Shown here: positions 18,051 to 27,711 of the stretch, one piece after another
How positions within the stretch are numbered: position 1 is the stretch's first letter
Layout of the letters: each line of letters starts with the position of its first letter
Assembly (NCBI RefSeq): GCF_000259235.1
Contig: NC_017733.1
Coordinates: 868,001 to 932,000 of the forward strand
Origin: Helicobacter pylori_CU
GTDB lineage: Bacteria; Campylobacterota; Campylobacteria; Campylobacterales; Helicobacteraceae
Direction: 5' to 3'
Length of the DNA stretch: 64,000 bases
Made by a program: the position numbers and the translations under genes
Notes under the pieces: model-generated
Told to the model about the DNA's origin: nothing
The model's input: only the letters and a program-made list of their open reading frames with translations
Database searches by the model: none

Positions 18051-18602
18051 TTAAGAGCGCAGTTGTTGTAAGGCTTCTTTAATCGCTGCTTCTATACTGA
18101 GATTGGGTTTTAGGGTTTTTAAGACTTGGTTGATTTCGGTGCTTTTAAAGCCCAAACTCTCTAGGGCTAAAAAGACTTCATCGCGCGCGGGTCTGTTTTC
18201 ATCTTGAATGAAAAAGCCAATGAGATCCACCATGATCTTATCAGCGAGCTTTTTGCCAATGCCTGGGACTTGCTGGAGTCTTTTGACTTCTTTGGTGGCG
18301 ATAATGCTTTCAAATTCATTCGGCGAAAAGCTTGAAAGAATGGCTAAAGCGATACGCCCCCCTACCCCATTGATTTTCAAAAGCCTTTCAAAAAGGATTT
18401 TTTCGCTCTCTTCTAAAAACCCGTATAAAAGATGCGCATCTTCTTTGATCACTTGCAAGATTTTCAAACGTGCTTTTTGGCCCGCTTGAAGCAAAGCAGA
18501 AGTGCGCATAGAAACTTGCACCCCATAAACAACCCCTTGCACTTCTATATGCACTTCTAAAGCGGAGATTTTTTCCACAACCCCTATCAAACCCACTATC
18601 AT
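18051..18602 (-). CDS. ruvA: Holliday junction DNA helicase subunit RuvA
   Basis: Forms tetramers on Holliday junctions and loads the RuvB motor. The 183-residue protein starts MIVGLIGVVEKISALEVHIEVQGVVYGVQV (OB-fold domain). It has the helix-hairpin-helix segments KINGVGGRIALAIL and QVPGIGKKLADKIM, and ends with domain III (ALESLGFKSTEINQVLKTLK). Length and order are normal. Its 3' end faces the truncated accessory gene, which marks a rearrangement junction on this side. Confidence 0.97.
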   Translation of the reverse strand: MIVGLIGVVEKISALEVHIEVQGVVYGVQVSMRTSALLQAGQKARLKILQVIKEDAHLLYGFLEESEKILFERLLKINGVGGRIALAILSSFSPNEFESIIATKEVKRLQQVPGIGKKLADKIMVDLIGFFIQDENRPARDEVFLALESLGFKSTEINQVLKTLKPNLSIEAAIKEALQQLRS

Positions 18603-18627
18603 TTTTATCCCTTTTTTATTTCTTGTT

Positions 18628-20472
18628 CTAGCCTTTTATCGCGCTTTTAGGGACTTTTTTGATTTTATGGTCTTCATAGATCACGTTCACGCTTTCATTA
18701 TGGCTTAACATAGCGCTCAAGTTGCTCACTTTAGGGTAATTGCGATGATAAATCACGATATTTTCTTGCTTGAAAGGGTTTTTAGTCGTAATGCTTGCAT
18801 GCTGGAAGCTGTTTTCTATACTAATGAGTTTAGCGTAACATTCGTTATTGATTTTTTGCAATTCTAGCATTTGAGCTTTTAAGATTTTCAAACGCTTTAG
18901 AGCAAACATAAACTCGCTATAAGCGTCTTTCACGCTTTCTTGTTGCATTAAAGAGCGTTTGATTTCTTCGGTGGCGTTTTTAAGCTTTTCCATGATGGCT
19001 TGATGGTTTTTGACTAAATGGTTTAAGAACTGGTGCTGAGCGATGATTTTTTTGGATTTTAACCCTAACGCATTGAGTTTTTGTTTAGCGGCTTTCAATT
19101 CTTCTTGGTTTTCTCGCCCCCCAAAAGCGTAAAAAATAAAGCGGTTGCCATTGCCATCCACCTCATCAATCAAACATTGCTTGGAAAAATACAGCTTATT
19201 ATCGCTTTTAAGCTTTTCTAAAGCGATTTCTTTCGCATAAACTACACTCCCCGCGCTCGCTTCCACTTTAACGCTATTGGCATACACCTTAGCGCGCTCT
19301 AAATACTTGCACTCAAACTCTTTAGTGTAGCACACGCCCTTATGGTTAGTGATACGCGCTTTATTGGCATAGACATAGCTTTCAGGGTGGATTTGCCCCT
19401 CTATAGTGATTTCTTTAGCCACTAAGATCACATTCTTGCCCACATTGCCCTTAATGTTAATTACGCTCGCTTCTAAAATGAGGTTAGAATCAATCGCATC
19501 GCTCAATTCGTCTTTAGCTTGAATTTCTAAAACTAACCCGCTCTCCACTCCCCCTAAAAGATTAGGCGTTTCAATGGATTTGATCCCGTTTTTGAAAATA
19601 AAATTTTGCTTAGAAACCAAACGCCCTTTTTCCATTTTAACCCCTTGTAAGGCTTTGGAGTAATACACTAAAGCGTTATTTTCTTCTCTTTCTTCAAAAG
19701 CGTTTTTGTCATGCCCTATAGGGGTGGGCGAATGGGCAACTTTAGGCAATTCAATATAAAGACCTTTAAGGTTACGGCCGTCTCTGCCTTGTTTGGGATA
19801 ACTCACGCAAGCGACTTTTTGATTTTCTTTAGCGATATAGTAATTTTCTTTAACAAACGATTCTTCTTGATCACTTAAAGGGATAGTATGGGTTGGAAGG
19901 TATTCTTCTTCTAATAAAAAATGGGATTGTTCTTCTACATTAGGGATAAAGGTTGAAGAAGCGTATAAAATAAAGCGCTCATTTTGGGCTTCTTTTTTAT
20001 ATTTTCTCAATTCTGTTTTTAAGTTTTCATACATTTGTGAAAGGTGGCGAAACACCACGCCTTGAAAGGCTAAACACTCTTTAATATACGCAAACATTTC
20101 TTGGTAATGCTCTTCAGTGTCTAGGACAATAAAACACTCGTCTAAAATAATTTCTATTTTGCTTAAATCTTCATCCACTTCCACTTCAAAAAAGCGCTTA
20201 TAAGCGTTTGATTTGATTTTAATGTCGTGGGTTTGATAAAGGGTTAGCTCTTTTTTTTCATAGTATTCATCTTCTTCTAATTGTTGCAATTCCCCACCAA
20301 AAGCCTCGCTAAAATCGTCTTTAGCGCTGTTTTTGATAAAAATAGAAGTTTTTAAAATCTCAAACCATAGATCTTCTGTTTGTAATTTATTTTCAGCAGC
20401 CGCTTTTTTTAATTCTTTTTGAATGTCTTTGCACCGCTCAACTTTTATAGGGGCAAAATGCTCCAAGCTCAT
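18628..20472 (-). CDS. FapA/DUF342-family protein
   Basis: A 614-residue protein of the DUF342/FapA (flagellar assembly protein A) family. The hallmark polymer-forming beta-helix repeats are in the middle: GGVESGLVLEIQAKDEL, NIKGNVGKNVILVAKEITIEGQI and KVEASAGSVVYAKEIALEKL. A C-terminal coiled coil follows from about residue 460. FapA proteins affect flagellar number or placement in Vibrio; in H. pylori the role is not assigned. It lies 25 bp upstream of ruvA in the same direction. No signal peptide is evident, so it is probably cytoplasmic. Confidence 0.8.
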   Translation of the reverse strand: MSLEHFAPIKVERCKDIQKELKKAAAENKLQTEDLWFEILKTSIFIKNSAKDDFSEAFGGELQQLEEDEYYEKKELTLYQTHDIKIKSNAYKRFFEVEVDEDLSKIEIILDECFIVLDTEEHYQEMFAYIKECLAFQGVVFRHLSQMYENLKTELRKYKKEAQNERFILYASSTFIPNVEEQSHFLLEEEYLPTHTIPLSDQEESFVKENYYIAKENQKVACVSYPKQGRDGRNLKGLYIELPKVAHSPTPIGHDKNAFEEREENNALVYYSKALQGVKMEKGRLVSKQNFIFKNGIKSIETPNLLGGVESGLVLEIQAKDELSDAIDSNLILEASVINIKGNVGKNVILVAKEITIEGQIHPESYVYANKARITNHKGVCYTKEFECKYLERAKVYANSVKVEASAGSVVYAKEIALEKLKSDNKLYFSKQCLIDEVDGNGNRFIFYAFGGRENQEELKAAKQKLNALGLKSKKIIAQHQFLNHLVKNHQAIMEKLKNATEEIKRSLMQQESVKDAYSEFMFALKRLKILKAQMLELQKINNECYAKLISIENSFQHASITTKNPFKQENIVIYHRNYPKVSNLSAMLSHNESVNVIYEDHKIKKVPKSAIKG

Positions 20473-20490
20473 TTTTTAATCCTTAAATGG

Positions 20491-20496
20491 TATAAT
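20491..20496 (+). promoter_or_regulatory. -10 box of murJ
   Basis: TATAAT in aaatggTATAATaaag, 67 bp upstream of the murJ ATG. It lies close to the start of the divergent FapA-like gene. Confidence 0.45.
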
Positions 20497-20562
20497 AAAG
20501 ATTTAGAAAAAGCAATATGCTAACAAAAAAACACTGAAAATTAGGTAATAACTGCGACTGAT

Positions 20563-22023
20563 ATGCTAAAAAAAATATTTTTAACCAATAGCTTAGGGAT
20601 TTTATGCTCTAGGATTTTTGGCTTTTTACGGGATTTGATGATGGCCAATATTCTAGGGGCTGGGGTGTATAGCGATATTTTCTTTGTGGCTTTCAAATTG
20701 CCTAATCTATTCAGGCGTATTTTTGCGGAGGGCTCTTTTTCTCAAAGCTTTTTACCAAGCTTCATACGGAGTTCCATTAAAGGGAGTTTTGCGAGTTTGG
20801 TGGGGCTTATTTTTTGCGGCGTTTTATTCATATGGTGCTTATTAGTAACGCTCAATCCCTTATGGCTAACCAAACTCCTAGCTTACGGCTTTAATGAAGA
20901 AACAATCAAGCTATGTGCCCCTATTGTAGCGATCAATTTTTGGTATCTTTTATTGGTGTTTATCACCACCTTTTTAGGCGCGCTTTTACAATACAAACAC
21001 AGCTTTTTTGCCAGCGCTTATAGTGCAAGCTTGCTCAATGTATGCATGATTTTAGCCCTTTTCATTTCTAAAGAAAAAACGCATTTAGAAGCGTTGTATT
21101 ATTTGAGTTATGGCGTGCTTTTAGGGGGCGTGGCTCAAATCTTATTGCACTTTTATCCTTTAGTGAAATTAGGCTTATGGGATTTATTGTCTAAAGGGCT
21201 GTTGAGCTTTAAGACCAAAAACGCCGCCAAAAAAAAATACCGCTCTAAAAGGGCTAAAAAGGATCTGAAAGCGTTTTTCAAGCAGTTTTTCCCCAGCGTT
21301 TTAGGCAATTCTAGCGCTCAGATCGCCTCTTTTTTAGACACCACGATCGCCTCTTTTTTAGCGAGCGGGAGCGTGTCTTATTTGTATTACGCTAATAGAG
21401 TTTTCCAGCTCCCTTTAGCTTTATTTGCTATCGCTATCTCTACAGCTCTTTTCCCCAGCATTGCGATCGCGCTTAAAAATAATAAGCAAGATCTAATCTT
21501 ACAACGCTTGCAAAAGGCGTGGTTTTTTTTAGTGGGGGTTTTGCTTCTTTGCAGCATTGGGGGGATCATGTTAAGCAAAGAAATCACCGAGCTTTTATTT
21601 GAAAGGGGGCAATTTAGCCCTAAAGACACCCTAATCACTTCGCAAGTCTTTTCGCTCTATCTTTTAGGCTTGCTCCCTTTTGGGCTAAATAAACTCTTTT
21701 CTTTGTGGCTTTATGCGAAATTAGAGCAAAAAAAAGCAGCTAAAATCTCTTTAATTTCGCTTTTTTTAGGTTTAGCGGCTTCTTTGAGTTTAATGCCTTT
21801 GTTAGGGGTTTTGGGTTTAGCGTTAGCGAATAGTTTGAGCGGGTTATTTTTATTTGTTTTAACGATAAAAGCGTTTGGCTTTCAATTATTCTTGGGTATA
21901 ATCAAGAATTTAAAACCATGGCTTGTAATCCTTTTCCTCGCTTGCGTGGAAATCTTATTACTCTTAGCGTTCAAATCGTGGGTTACACATTTATATTTAT
22001 TTTATTATTTTCAAGGTTTTTAA
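20563..22023 (+). CDS. murJ: lipid II flippase MurJ (MviN)
   Basis: Inner-membrane MOP-superfamily transporter that flips lipid II for peptidoglycan synthesis. The 486-residue protein has about 14 hydrophobic segments. The N-terminal signature is SRIFGFLRDLMMANILGAG followed by FKLPNLFRRIFAEGSF, typical of MviN/MurJ. A basic cytoplasmic loop (KKKYRSKRAKKDLK) falls mid-protein. It ends one base before the cysS ATG, so it is cotranscribed with cysS. Confidence 0.95.
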   Translation: MLKKIFLTNSLGILCSRIFGFLRDLMMANILGAGVYSDIFFVAFKLPNLFRRIFAEGSFSQSFLPSFIRSSIKGSFASLVGLIFCGVLFIWCLLVTLNPLWLTKLLAYGFNEETIKLCAPIVAINFWYLLLVFITTFLGALLQYKHSFFASAYSASLLNVCMILALFISKEKTHLEALYYLSYGVLLGGVAQILLHFYPLVKLGLWDLLSKGLLSFKTKNAAKKKYRSKRAKKDLKAFFKQFFPSVLGNSSAQIASFLDTTIASFLASGSVSYLYYANRVFQLPLALFAIAISTALFPSIAIALKNNKQDLILQRLQKAWFFLVGVLLLCSIGGIMLSKEITELLFERGQFSPKDTLITSQVFSLYLLGLLPFGLNKLFSLWLYAKLEQKKAAKISLISLFLGLAASLSLMPLLGVLGLALANSLSGLFLFVLTIKAFGFQLFLGIIKNLKPWLVILFLACVEILLLLAFKSWVTHLYLFYYFQGF

Positions 22024-23421
22024 ATGTTCATTTATGATACCAAATTAAAACAAAAAGTCCCTTTTGAGCCTTTAGTCCAAAATAAGGCGAATATTTATGT
22101 GTGCGGGCCTACGGTGTATGATGACGCTCATTTAGGGCATGCCAGGAGCGCGATTGCTTTTGATTTGTTGAGGCGTACGCTTGAATGGAGCGGCTATGAA
22201 GTGGTGCTAGTAAGGAATTTCACCGATATTGATGATAAAATCATCAACAAAGCCTTCAAAGAAAACAAAAGCATTCAAGAACTAAGCAGTATTTATATTG
22301 AATCTTACACGAGGGATCTAAACGCTTTGAACGTGAAAAAACCCAGCCTAGAGCCTAAAGCGAGCGAGTATTTAGACGCTATGGTGCGCATGATTGAAAC
22401 GCTTTTAGAAAAAAATTTCGCTTATAGAGTTTCTAATGGGGATATTTATTTAGACACGAGCAAGGATAAAGATTACGGCTCTTTGAGCGTACATAATAGC
22501 AGTATGGAATTTAGCCGTATTGGTTTGGTGCAAGAAAAACGGCTTGAGCAGGATTTTGTGCTATGGAAAAGCTATAAGGGGGATAATGATGTGGGCTTTG
22601 ATAGCCCTTTAGGCAAAGGACGCCCTGGCTGGCATATAGAATGCTCTAGCATGGTTTTTGAAACTTTAGCGCTCACTAACACCCCCTATCAAATTGATAT
22701 TCATGCTGGTGGAGCGGATTTGTTATTCCCCCACCATGAAAATGAAGCGTGCCAAACCCGTTGCGCTTTTGGCGTGGAGATCGCCAAATACTGGATGCAT
22801 AATGGCTTTGTGAATATCAATAATGAAAAAATGTCTAAAAGTTTAGGGAATAGCTTTTTTATTAAAGACGCTCTCAAAAACTATGATGGCGAAATTTTGC
22901 GCAATTATTTGCTAGGGGTGCATTATCGCTCTGTTTTGAATTTCAATGAAGAAGACTTGTTAGTGAGTAAAAAACGCTTGGATAAAATCTATCGTTTGAA
23001 ACAGCGCGTTTTAGGGACTTTAGGAGGAATAAATCCAAATTTTAAAAAAGAAATTTTAGAGTGCATGCAAGATGATTTAAATATTTCTAAAGCGTTGAGC
23101 GTTTTAGAAAGCATGCTTTCTTCTACCAACGAAAAACTGGATCAAAACCCCAAAAACAAGGCTTTGAAGGGCGAGATTTTAGCGAATTTGAAATTCATAG
23201 AAGAACTGCTTGGCATCGGGTTTAAAGACCCTAGCACGTATTTCCAATTAGGCGTGAGCGAGAGCGAAAAACAAGAAATTGAAAACAAGATAGAAGAAAG
23301 AAAACGCGCCAAAGAACAAAAAGATTTTTTAAAAGCCGATAGCATCAGAGAAGAGCTTTTACAACAAAAAATCGCTTTGATGGACACCCCACAAGGCACG
23401 ATTTGGGAGAAGCTTTTTTAA
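22024..23421 (+). CDS. cysS: cysteinyl-tRNA synthetase
   Basis: Class I aminoacyl-tRNA synthetase charging tRNA-Cys. The 465-residue protein shows YVCGPTVYDDAHLGHARS (HIGH-type motif), zinc ligands around WHIECSSM and PHHENE, and KMSKSLGN (KMSKS loop). It directly follows murJ with no gap. The 3' end of cysS is included in an imperfect tandem duplication that reaches into the vacA upstream region. No abnormality in the frame. Confidence 0.97.
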   Translation: MFIYDTKLKQKVPFEPLVQNKANIYVCGPTVYDDAHLGHARSAIAFDLLRRTLEWSGYEVVLVRNFTDIDDKIINKAFKENKSIQELSSIYIESYTRDLNALNVKKPSLEPKASEYLDAMVRMIETLLEKNFAYRVSNGDIYLDTSKDKDYGSLSVHNSSMEFSRIGLVQEKRLEQDFVLWKSYKGDNDVGFDSPLGKGRPGWHIECSSMVFETLALTNTPYQIDIHAGGADLLFPHHENEACQTRCAFGVEIAKYWMHNGFVNINNEKMSKSLGNSFFIKDALKNYDGEILRNYLLGVHYRSVLNFNEEDLLVSKKRLDKIYRLKQRVLGTLGGINPNFKKEILECMQDDLNISKALSVLESMLSSTNEKLDQNPKNKALKGEILANLKFIEELLGIGFKDPSTYFQLGVSESEKQEIENKIEERKRAKEQKDFLKADSIREELLQQKIALMDTPQGTIWEKLF

Positions 23422-23532
23422 GCTTTTCAAATTTTACCTTTTTACACATTCTAGCCACAAATTCCAATGAGAGAAGTTTTTTAAACGCCTCCAATTTTAC
23501 CTTTTTACATACTCTAACCACAAATTCTAGCA
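23405..23532. repeat. imperfect 63-64-bp tandem duplication between cysS and vacA
   Basis: The stretch gagaag...aattttaccttttta...ccacaaattc occurs twice with an offset of 63-64 bp. The first copy covers the last codons of cysS and the second lies entirely between the genes. It sits upstream of vacA, so the spacing to the vacA promoter may differ between strains. Confidence 0.65.
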
Positions 23533-23707
23533 ATATTGCTTTTTAATCTTGTTAAGTTTTATGTTCATTTACTTTAATTTGATAAAAATTGAATATCGGT
23601 TGTAGATACTATATATTTATAACCTTAATCGTAAATGCAACAGAAATTTTCTAGTCTAAAGTCGCACCCTTTGTGCAAAAATCGTTTTACAAGAAGAAAG
23701 GAAAGAA

Positions 23708-26700
23708 ATGGAAATACAACAAACACACCGCAAAATCAATCGCCCTCTGGTTTCTCTTGCTTTAGTAGGAGCATTGGTCAGCATCACACCGTAACAAAGT
23801 CATGCTGCCTTTTTTACGACCGTGATCATTCCAGCCATTGTTGGGGGTATCGCTACAGGCACCGCTGTAGGAACGGTCTCAGGGCTTCTTGGCTGGGGGC
23901 TAAAACAAGCCGAAGAAGCGAATAAAACCCCAGATAAACCCGATAAAGTTTGGCGCATTCAAGCAGGAAGAGGCTTTAATGAATTCCCCAACAAGGAATA
24001 CGACTTATACCAATCCCTACTATCTAGCAAGATTGATGGAGGTTGGGATTGGGGGAATGCCGCTAGGCATTATTGGGTCAAAGGCGGGCAGCAGAACAAG
24101 CTTGAAGTGGATATGAAAGACGCTGTAGGGACTTATAAACTATCAGGTCTTAGAAACTTTACTGGTGGGGATTTAGACGTGAATATGCAAAAAGCCACTT
24201 TGCGTTTGGGCCAATTCAATGGCAATTCTTTCACAAGCTATAAGGATAGTGCTGATCGCACCACGAGAGTGGATTTCAACGCTAAAAATATTTCAATTGA
24301 TAATTTTGTAGAAATCAATAATCGTGTGGGTTCTGGAGCTGGGAGGAAAGCCAGCTCTACGGTTTTGACTTTGCAAGCTTCAGAAGGGATCACTAGCAGT
24401 AAAAATGCGGAAATTTCTCTTTATGATGGCGCCACGCTTAACTTGGCTTCAAACAGCGTTAAATTAATGGGTAATGTGTGGATGGGCCGTTTGCAATACG
24501 TGGGAGCGTATTTGGCCCCTTCATACAGCACGATAAACACTTCAAAAGTGACAGGGGAAGTGAATTTTAACCATCTCACTGTGGGCGATAAAAACGCCGC
24601 TCAAGCAGGCATTATCGCTAGCAATAAGACTCATATTGGCACACTGGATTTGTGGCAAAGTGCAGGGCTAAACATTATCGCCCCTCCAGAAGGCGGTTAT
24701 AAAAATCAAACTAATAATACCCCTTCTCAAAGTGGTGCTAAAAACGACAAAAATGAAAGCGCTAAAAACGACAAACAAGAGAGCAGTCAAAACAATAGTA
24801 ACACTCAGGTCATTAACCCACCCAATAGCACGCAAAAAACAGAAATTCAACCCACACAAGTCATTGATGGGCCTTTTGCGGGTGGCAAAAACACGGTTGT
24901 CAATATTGATCGCATCAACACTAACGCTGATGGCACGATTAAAGTGGGAGGGTATAAAGCTTCTCTTACCACCAATGCGGCTCATTTGCATATCGGCAAA
25001 GGCGGTGTCAATCTGTCCAATCAAGCGAGCGGGCGCTCTCTTTTAGTGGAAAATCTAACTGGGAATATCACCGTTGATGGGCCTTTAAGAGTGAATAATC
25101 AAGTGGGTGGTTATGCTTTGGCAGGATCAAGCGCGAATTTTGAGTTTAAGGCTGGTACGGATACCAAAAACGGCACAGCCACTTTTAATAACGATATTAG
25201 TTTGGGAAGATTTGTGAATTTGAAAGTGGATGCTCATACAGCTAATTTTAAAGGTATTGATACGGGTAATGGTGGTTTCAACACCTTAGATTTTAGTGGT
25301 GTTACAGGTAAGGTCAATATCAACAAGCTCATCACAGCTTCCACTAATGTGGCCGTTAAAAACTTCAACATTAATGAATTGATTGTTAAAACCAATGGGG
25401 TGAGCGTGGGGGAATACACTCATTTTAGCGAAGATATAGGCAGTCAATCGCGCATCAATACCGTGCGTTTGGAAACTGGCACTAGGTCAATCTTTTCTGG
25501 GGGTGTCAAATTTAAAAGCGGCGAAAAACTGGTTATAGATGAGTTTTACTATAGCCCTTGGAATTATTTTGACGCTAGGAATGTTAAAAATGTTGAAATC
25601 ACCAAAAAATTCGCTTCTTCAACCCCAGAAAACCCTTGGGGCACATCAAAGCTTATGTTTAATAATCTAACCTTGGGTCAAAATGCGGTCATGGACTATA
25701 GTCAATTTTCAAATTTAACCATTCAGGGGGATTTTATCAACAATCAAGGCACTATCAACTATCTGGTCCGAGGTGGGAAAGTGGCAACCTTAAATGTAGG
25801 CAATGCAGCAGCTATGATGTTTAATAATGATATAGACAGCACGACCGGATTTTACAAACCGCTCATCAAGATTAACAGCGCTCAAGATCTCATTAAAAAT
25901 ACAGAGCATGTTTTATTGAAAGCGAAAATCATTGGTTATGGTAATGTTTCTACAGGTACCAATGGCATTAGTAATGTTAATCTAGAAGAGCAATTCAAAG
26001 AGCGCCTAGCCCTTTATAACAATAATAACCGCATGGATACTTGTGTGGTGCGAAATACTGATGACATTAAAGCATGCGGTATGGCTATCGGCAATCAAAG
26101 CATGGTGAATAACCCTGACAATTACAAGTATCTTATCGGTAAGGCATGGAAAAATATAGGCATCAGTAAAACGGCTAACGGCTCTAAAATTTCGGTGTAT
26201 TATTTAGGCAATTCTACGCCTTCTGAGAATGGTGGCAATACCACCAACTTACCCACAAACACCACTAATAATGCGCGTTCTGCTAACTACGCCCTCGTAA
26301 AGAACGCTCCTTTCGCTCACAGCGCCACTCCTAATTTAGTCGCTATCAATCAGCATGATTTTGGCACTATTGAAAGCGTGTTTGAATTGGCTAACCGCTC
26401 TAAGGATATTGACACGCTTTATACTCATTCAGGCGCACAAGGCAGGGATCTTTTGCAAACCTTATTGATTGATAGCCATGATGCGGGTTATGCCAGACAA
26501 ATGATTGATAACACAAGCACCGGTGAAATCACCAAGCAATTGAATGCGGCCACTACCACTTTAAACAACATAGCCAGTTTAGAGCATAAAACCAGCGGCT
26601 TGCAAACTTTGAGCTTGAGTAATGCGATGATTTTAAATTCTCGTTTAGTCAATCTCTCTAGAAGGCACACCAACAATATTAACTCGTTCGCCCAACGCTT

Positions 26701-27595
26701 ACAAGCTTTAAAAGGCCAAAGATTCGCTTCTTTAGAAAGCGCGGCAGAAGTGTTGTATCAATTTGCCCCTAAATATGAAAAACCCACCAATGTTTGGGCT
26801 AACGCTATTGGGGGAGCGAGCTTGAATAATGGCTCTAACGCTTCATTGTATGGCACAAGCGCCGGCGTAGACGCTTACCTTAACGGGAATGTGGAAGCCA
26901 TTGTGGGCGGGTTTGGAAGCTATGGTTATAGCTCCTTTAGCAATCAAGCGAACTCTCTTAACTCTGGGGCCAATAACACTAATTTTGGCGTGTATAGCCG
27001 TATTTTTGCTAACCAGCATGAATTTGATTTTGAAGCTCAAGGGGCGCTAGGGAGTGATCAATCAAGCTTGAATTTCAAAAGCGCTCTACTGCGAGATTTG
27101 AATCAAAGCTATAATTACTTAGCCTATAGCGCTGCAACAAGAGCGAGTTATGGTTATGACTTCGCGTTTTTTAGGAACGCTTTAGTGTTAAAACCAAGCG
27201 TGGGCGTGAGCTATAACCATTTAGGTTCAACCAACTTTAAAAGCAACAGCACTAATAAAGTGGCTTTGAGTAATGGCTCTAGCAGTCAGCATCTATTCAA
27301 CGCTAGCGCTAATGTGGAAGCGCGCTATTATTATGGAGACACTTCATACTTCTACATGAATGCTGGAGTTTTACAAGAGTTCGCTAACTTTGGTTCTAGC
27401 AATGCGGTGTCTTTAAATACCTTTAAAGTGAATGCTACGCACAACCCTTTAAATACCCATGCGAGAGTGATGATGGGTGGGGAATTAAAATTAGCTAAAG
27501 AAGTGTTTTTGAATTTGGGCTTTGTTTATTTGCACAATTTGATTTCCAACGCAAGCCATTTCGCTTCCAATTTAGGAATGAGGTATAGTTTCTAA
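23708..27595 (+). pseudogene. vacA: vacuolating cytotoxin VacA, interrupted by nonsense codon in signal peptide
   Basis: VacA is a secreted pore-forming toxin exported by its own C-terminal autotransporter barrel. The reading frame starts at ATG 23708 (SD AAGGAAAG), reads [19 protein letters not shown] and continues to SITP. Codon 29 is then TAA (23792-23794) where other alleles have CAA (Gln). The rest of the frame is intact to 27595: mature start after HAA, hydrophobic GxxxG segment IVGGIATGTAVGTVSGLLGWG, a passenger of the m1-like type, then a C-terminal barrel ending in F (GMRYSF). The signal region is s1-like. Reinitiation at GTG 23822 would lack the signal peptide and has no SD. Secreted toxin should be absent unless the stop is suppressed. 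Confidence 0.9.
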
Positions 27596-27609
27596 TACCA
27601 ATCTAAAAA

Positions 27610-27627
27610 CCCATGCTTTGGCATGGG
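27610..27627 (+). terminator. hairpin downstream of vacA
   Basis: CCCATGC (27610-27616) and GCATGGG (27621-27627) form a 7-bp stem with TTTG loop, 14 bp after the vacA stop. There is no long T run after it, so termination strength is uncertain. Confidence 0.5.
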
Positions 27628-27673
27628 GTGTGATGGATTTAAAAAATATAATTGGGGGGAGTGTTAGCAAACC

Positions 27674-27691
27674 AACCCCAAATAAGGGGTT
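27674..27691. terminator. hairpin between vacA and the GT8 gene
   Basis: AACCCC (27674-27679) and GGGGTT (27686-27691) form a 6-bp stem around a 6-nt loop. It lies between the convergent vacA and glycosyltransferase genes and may serve either. Confidence 0.4.
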
Positions 27692-27711
27692 AGCTTTCAA
27701 AATAAACTCCG

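Noticed and set aside
23635..23925. 96-codon ORF overlapping the start of vacA
   Set aside because: It is in another frame of the vacA leader and signal sequence and encodes no recognisable protein.
24668..25024. Minus-strand ORFs within vacA, gyrB and other long genes
   Set aside because: They are opposite-strand shadows of well-supported genes, without SDs or family features.
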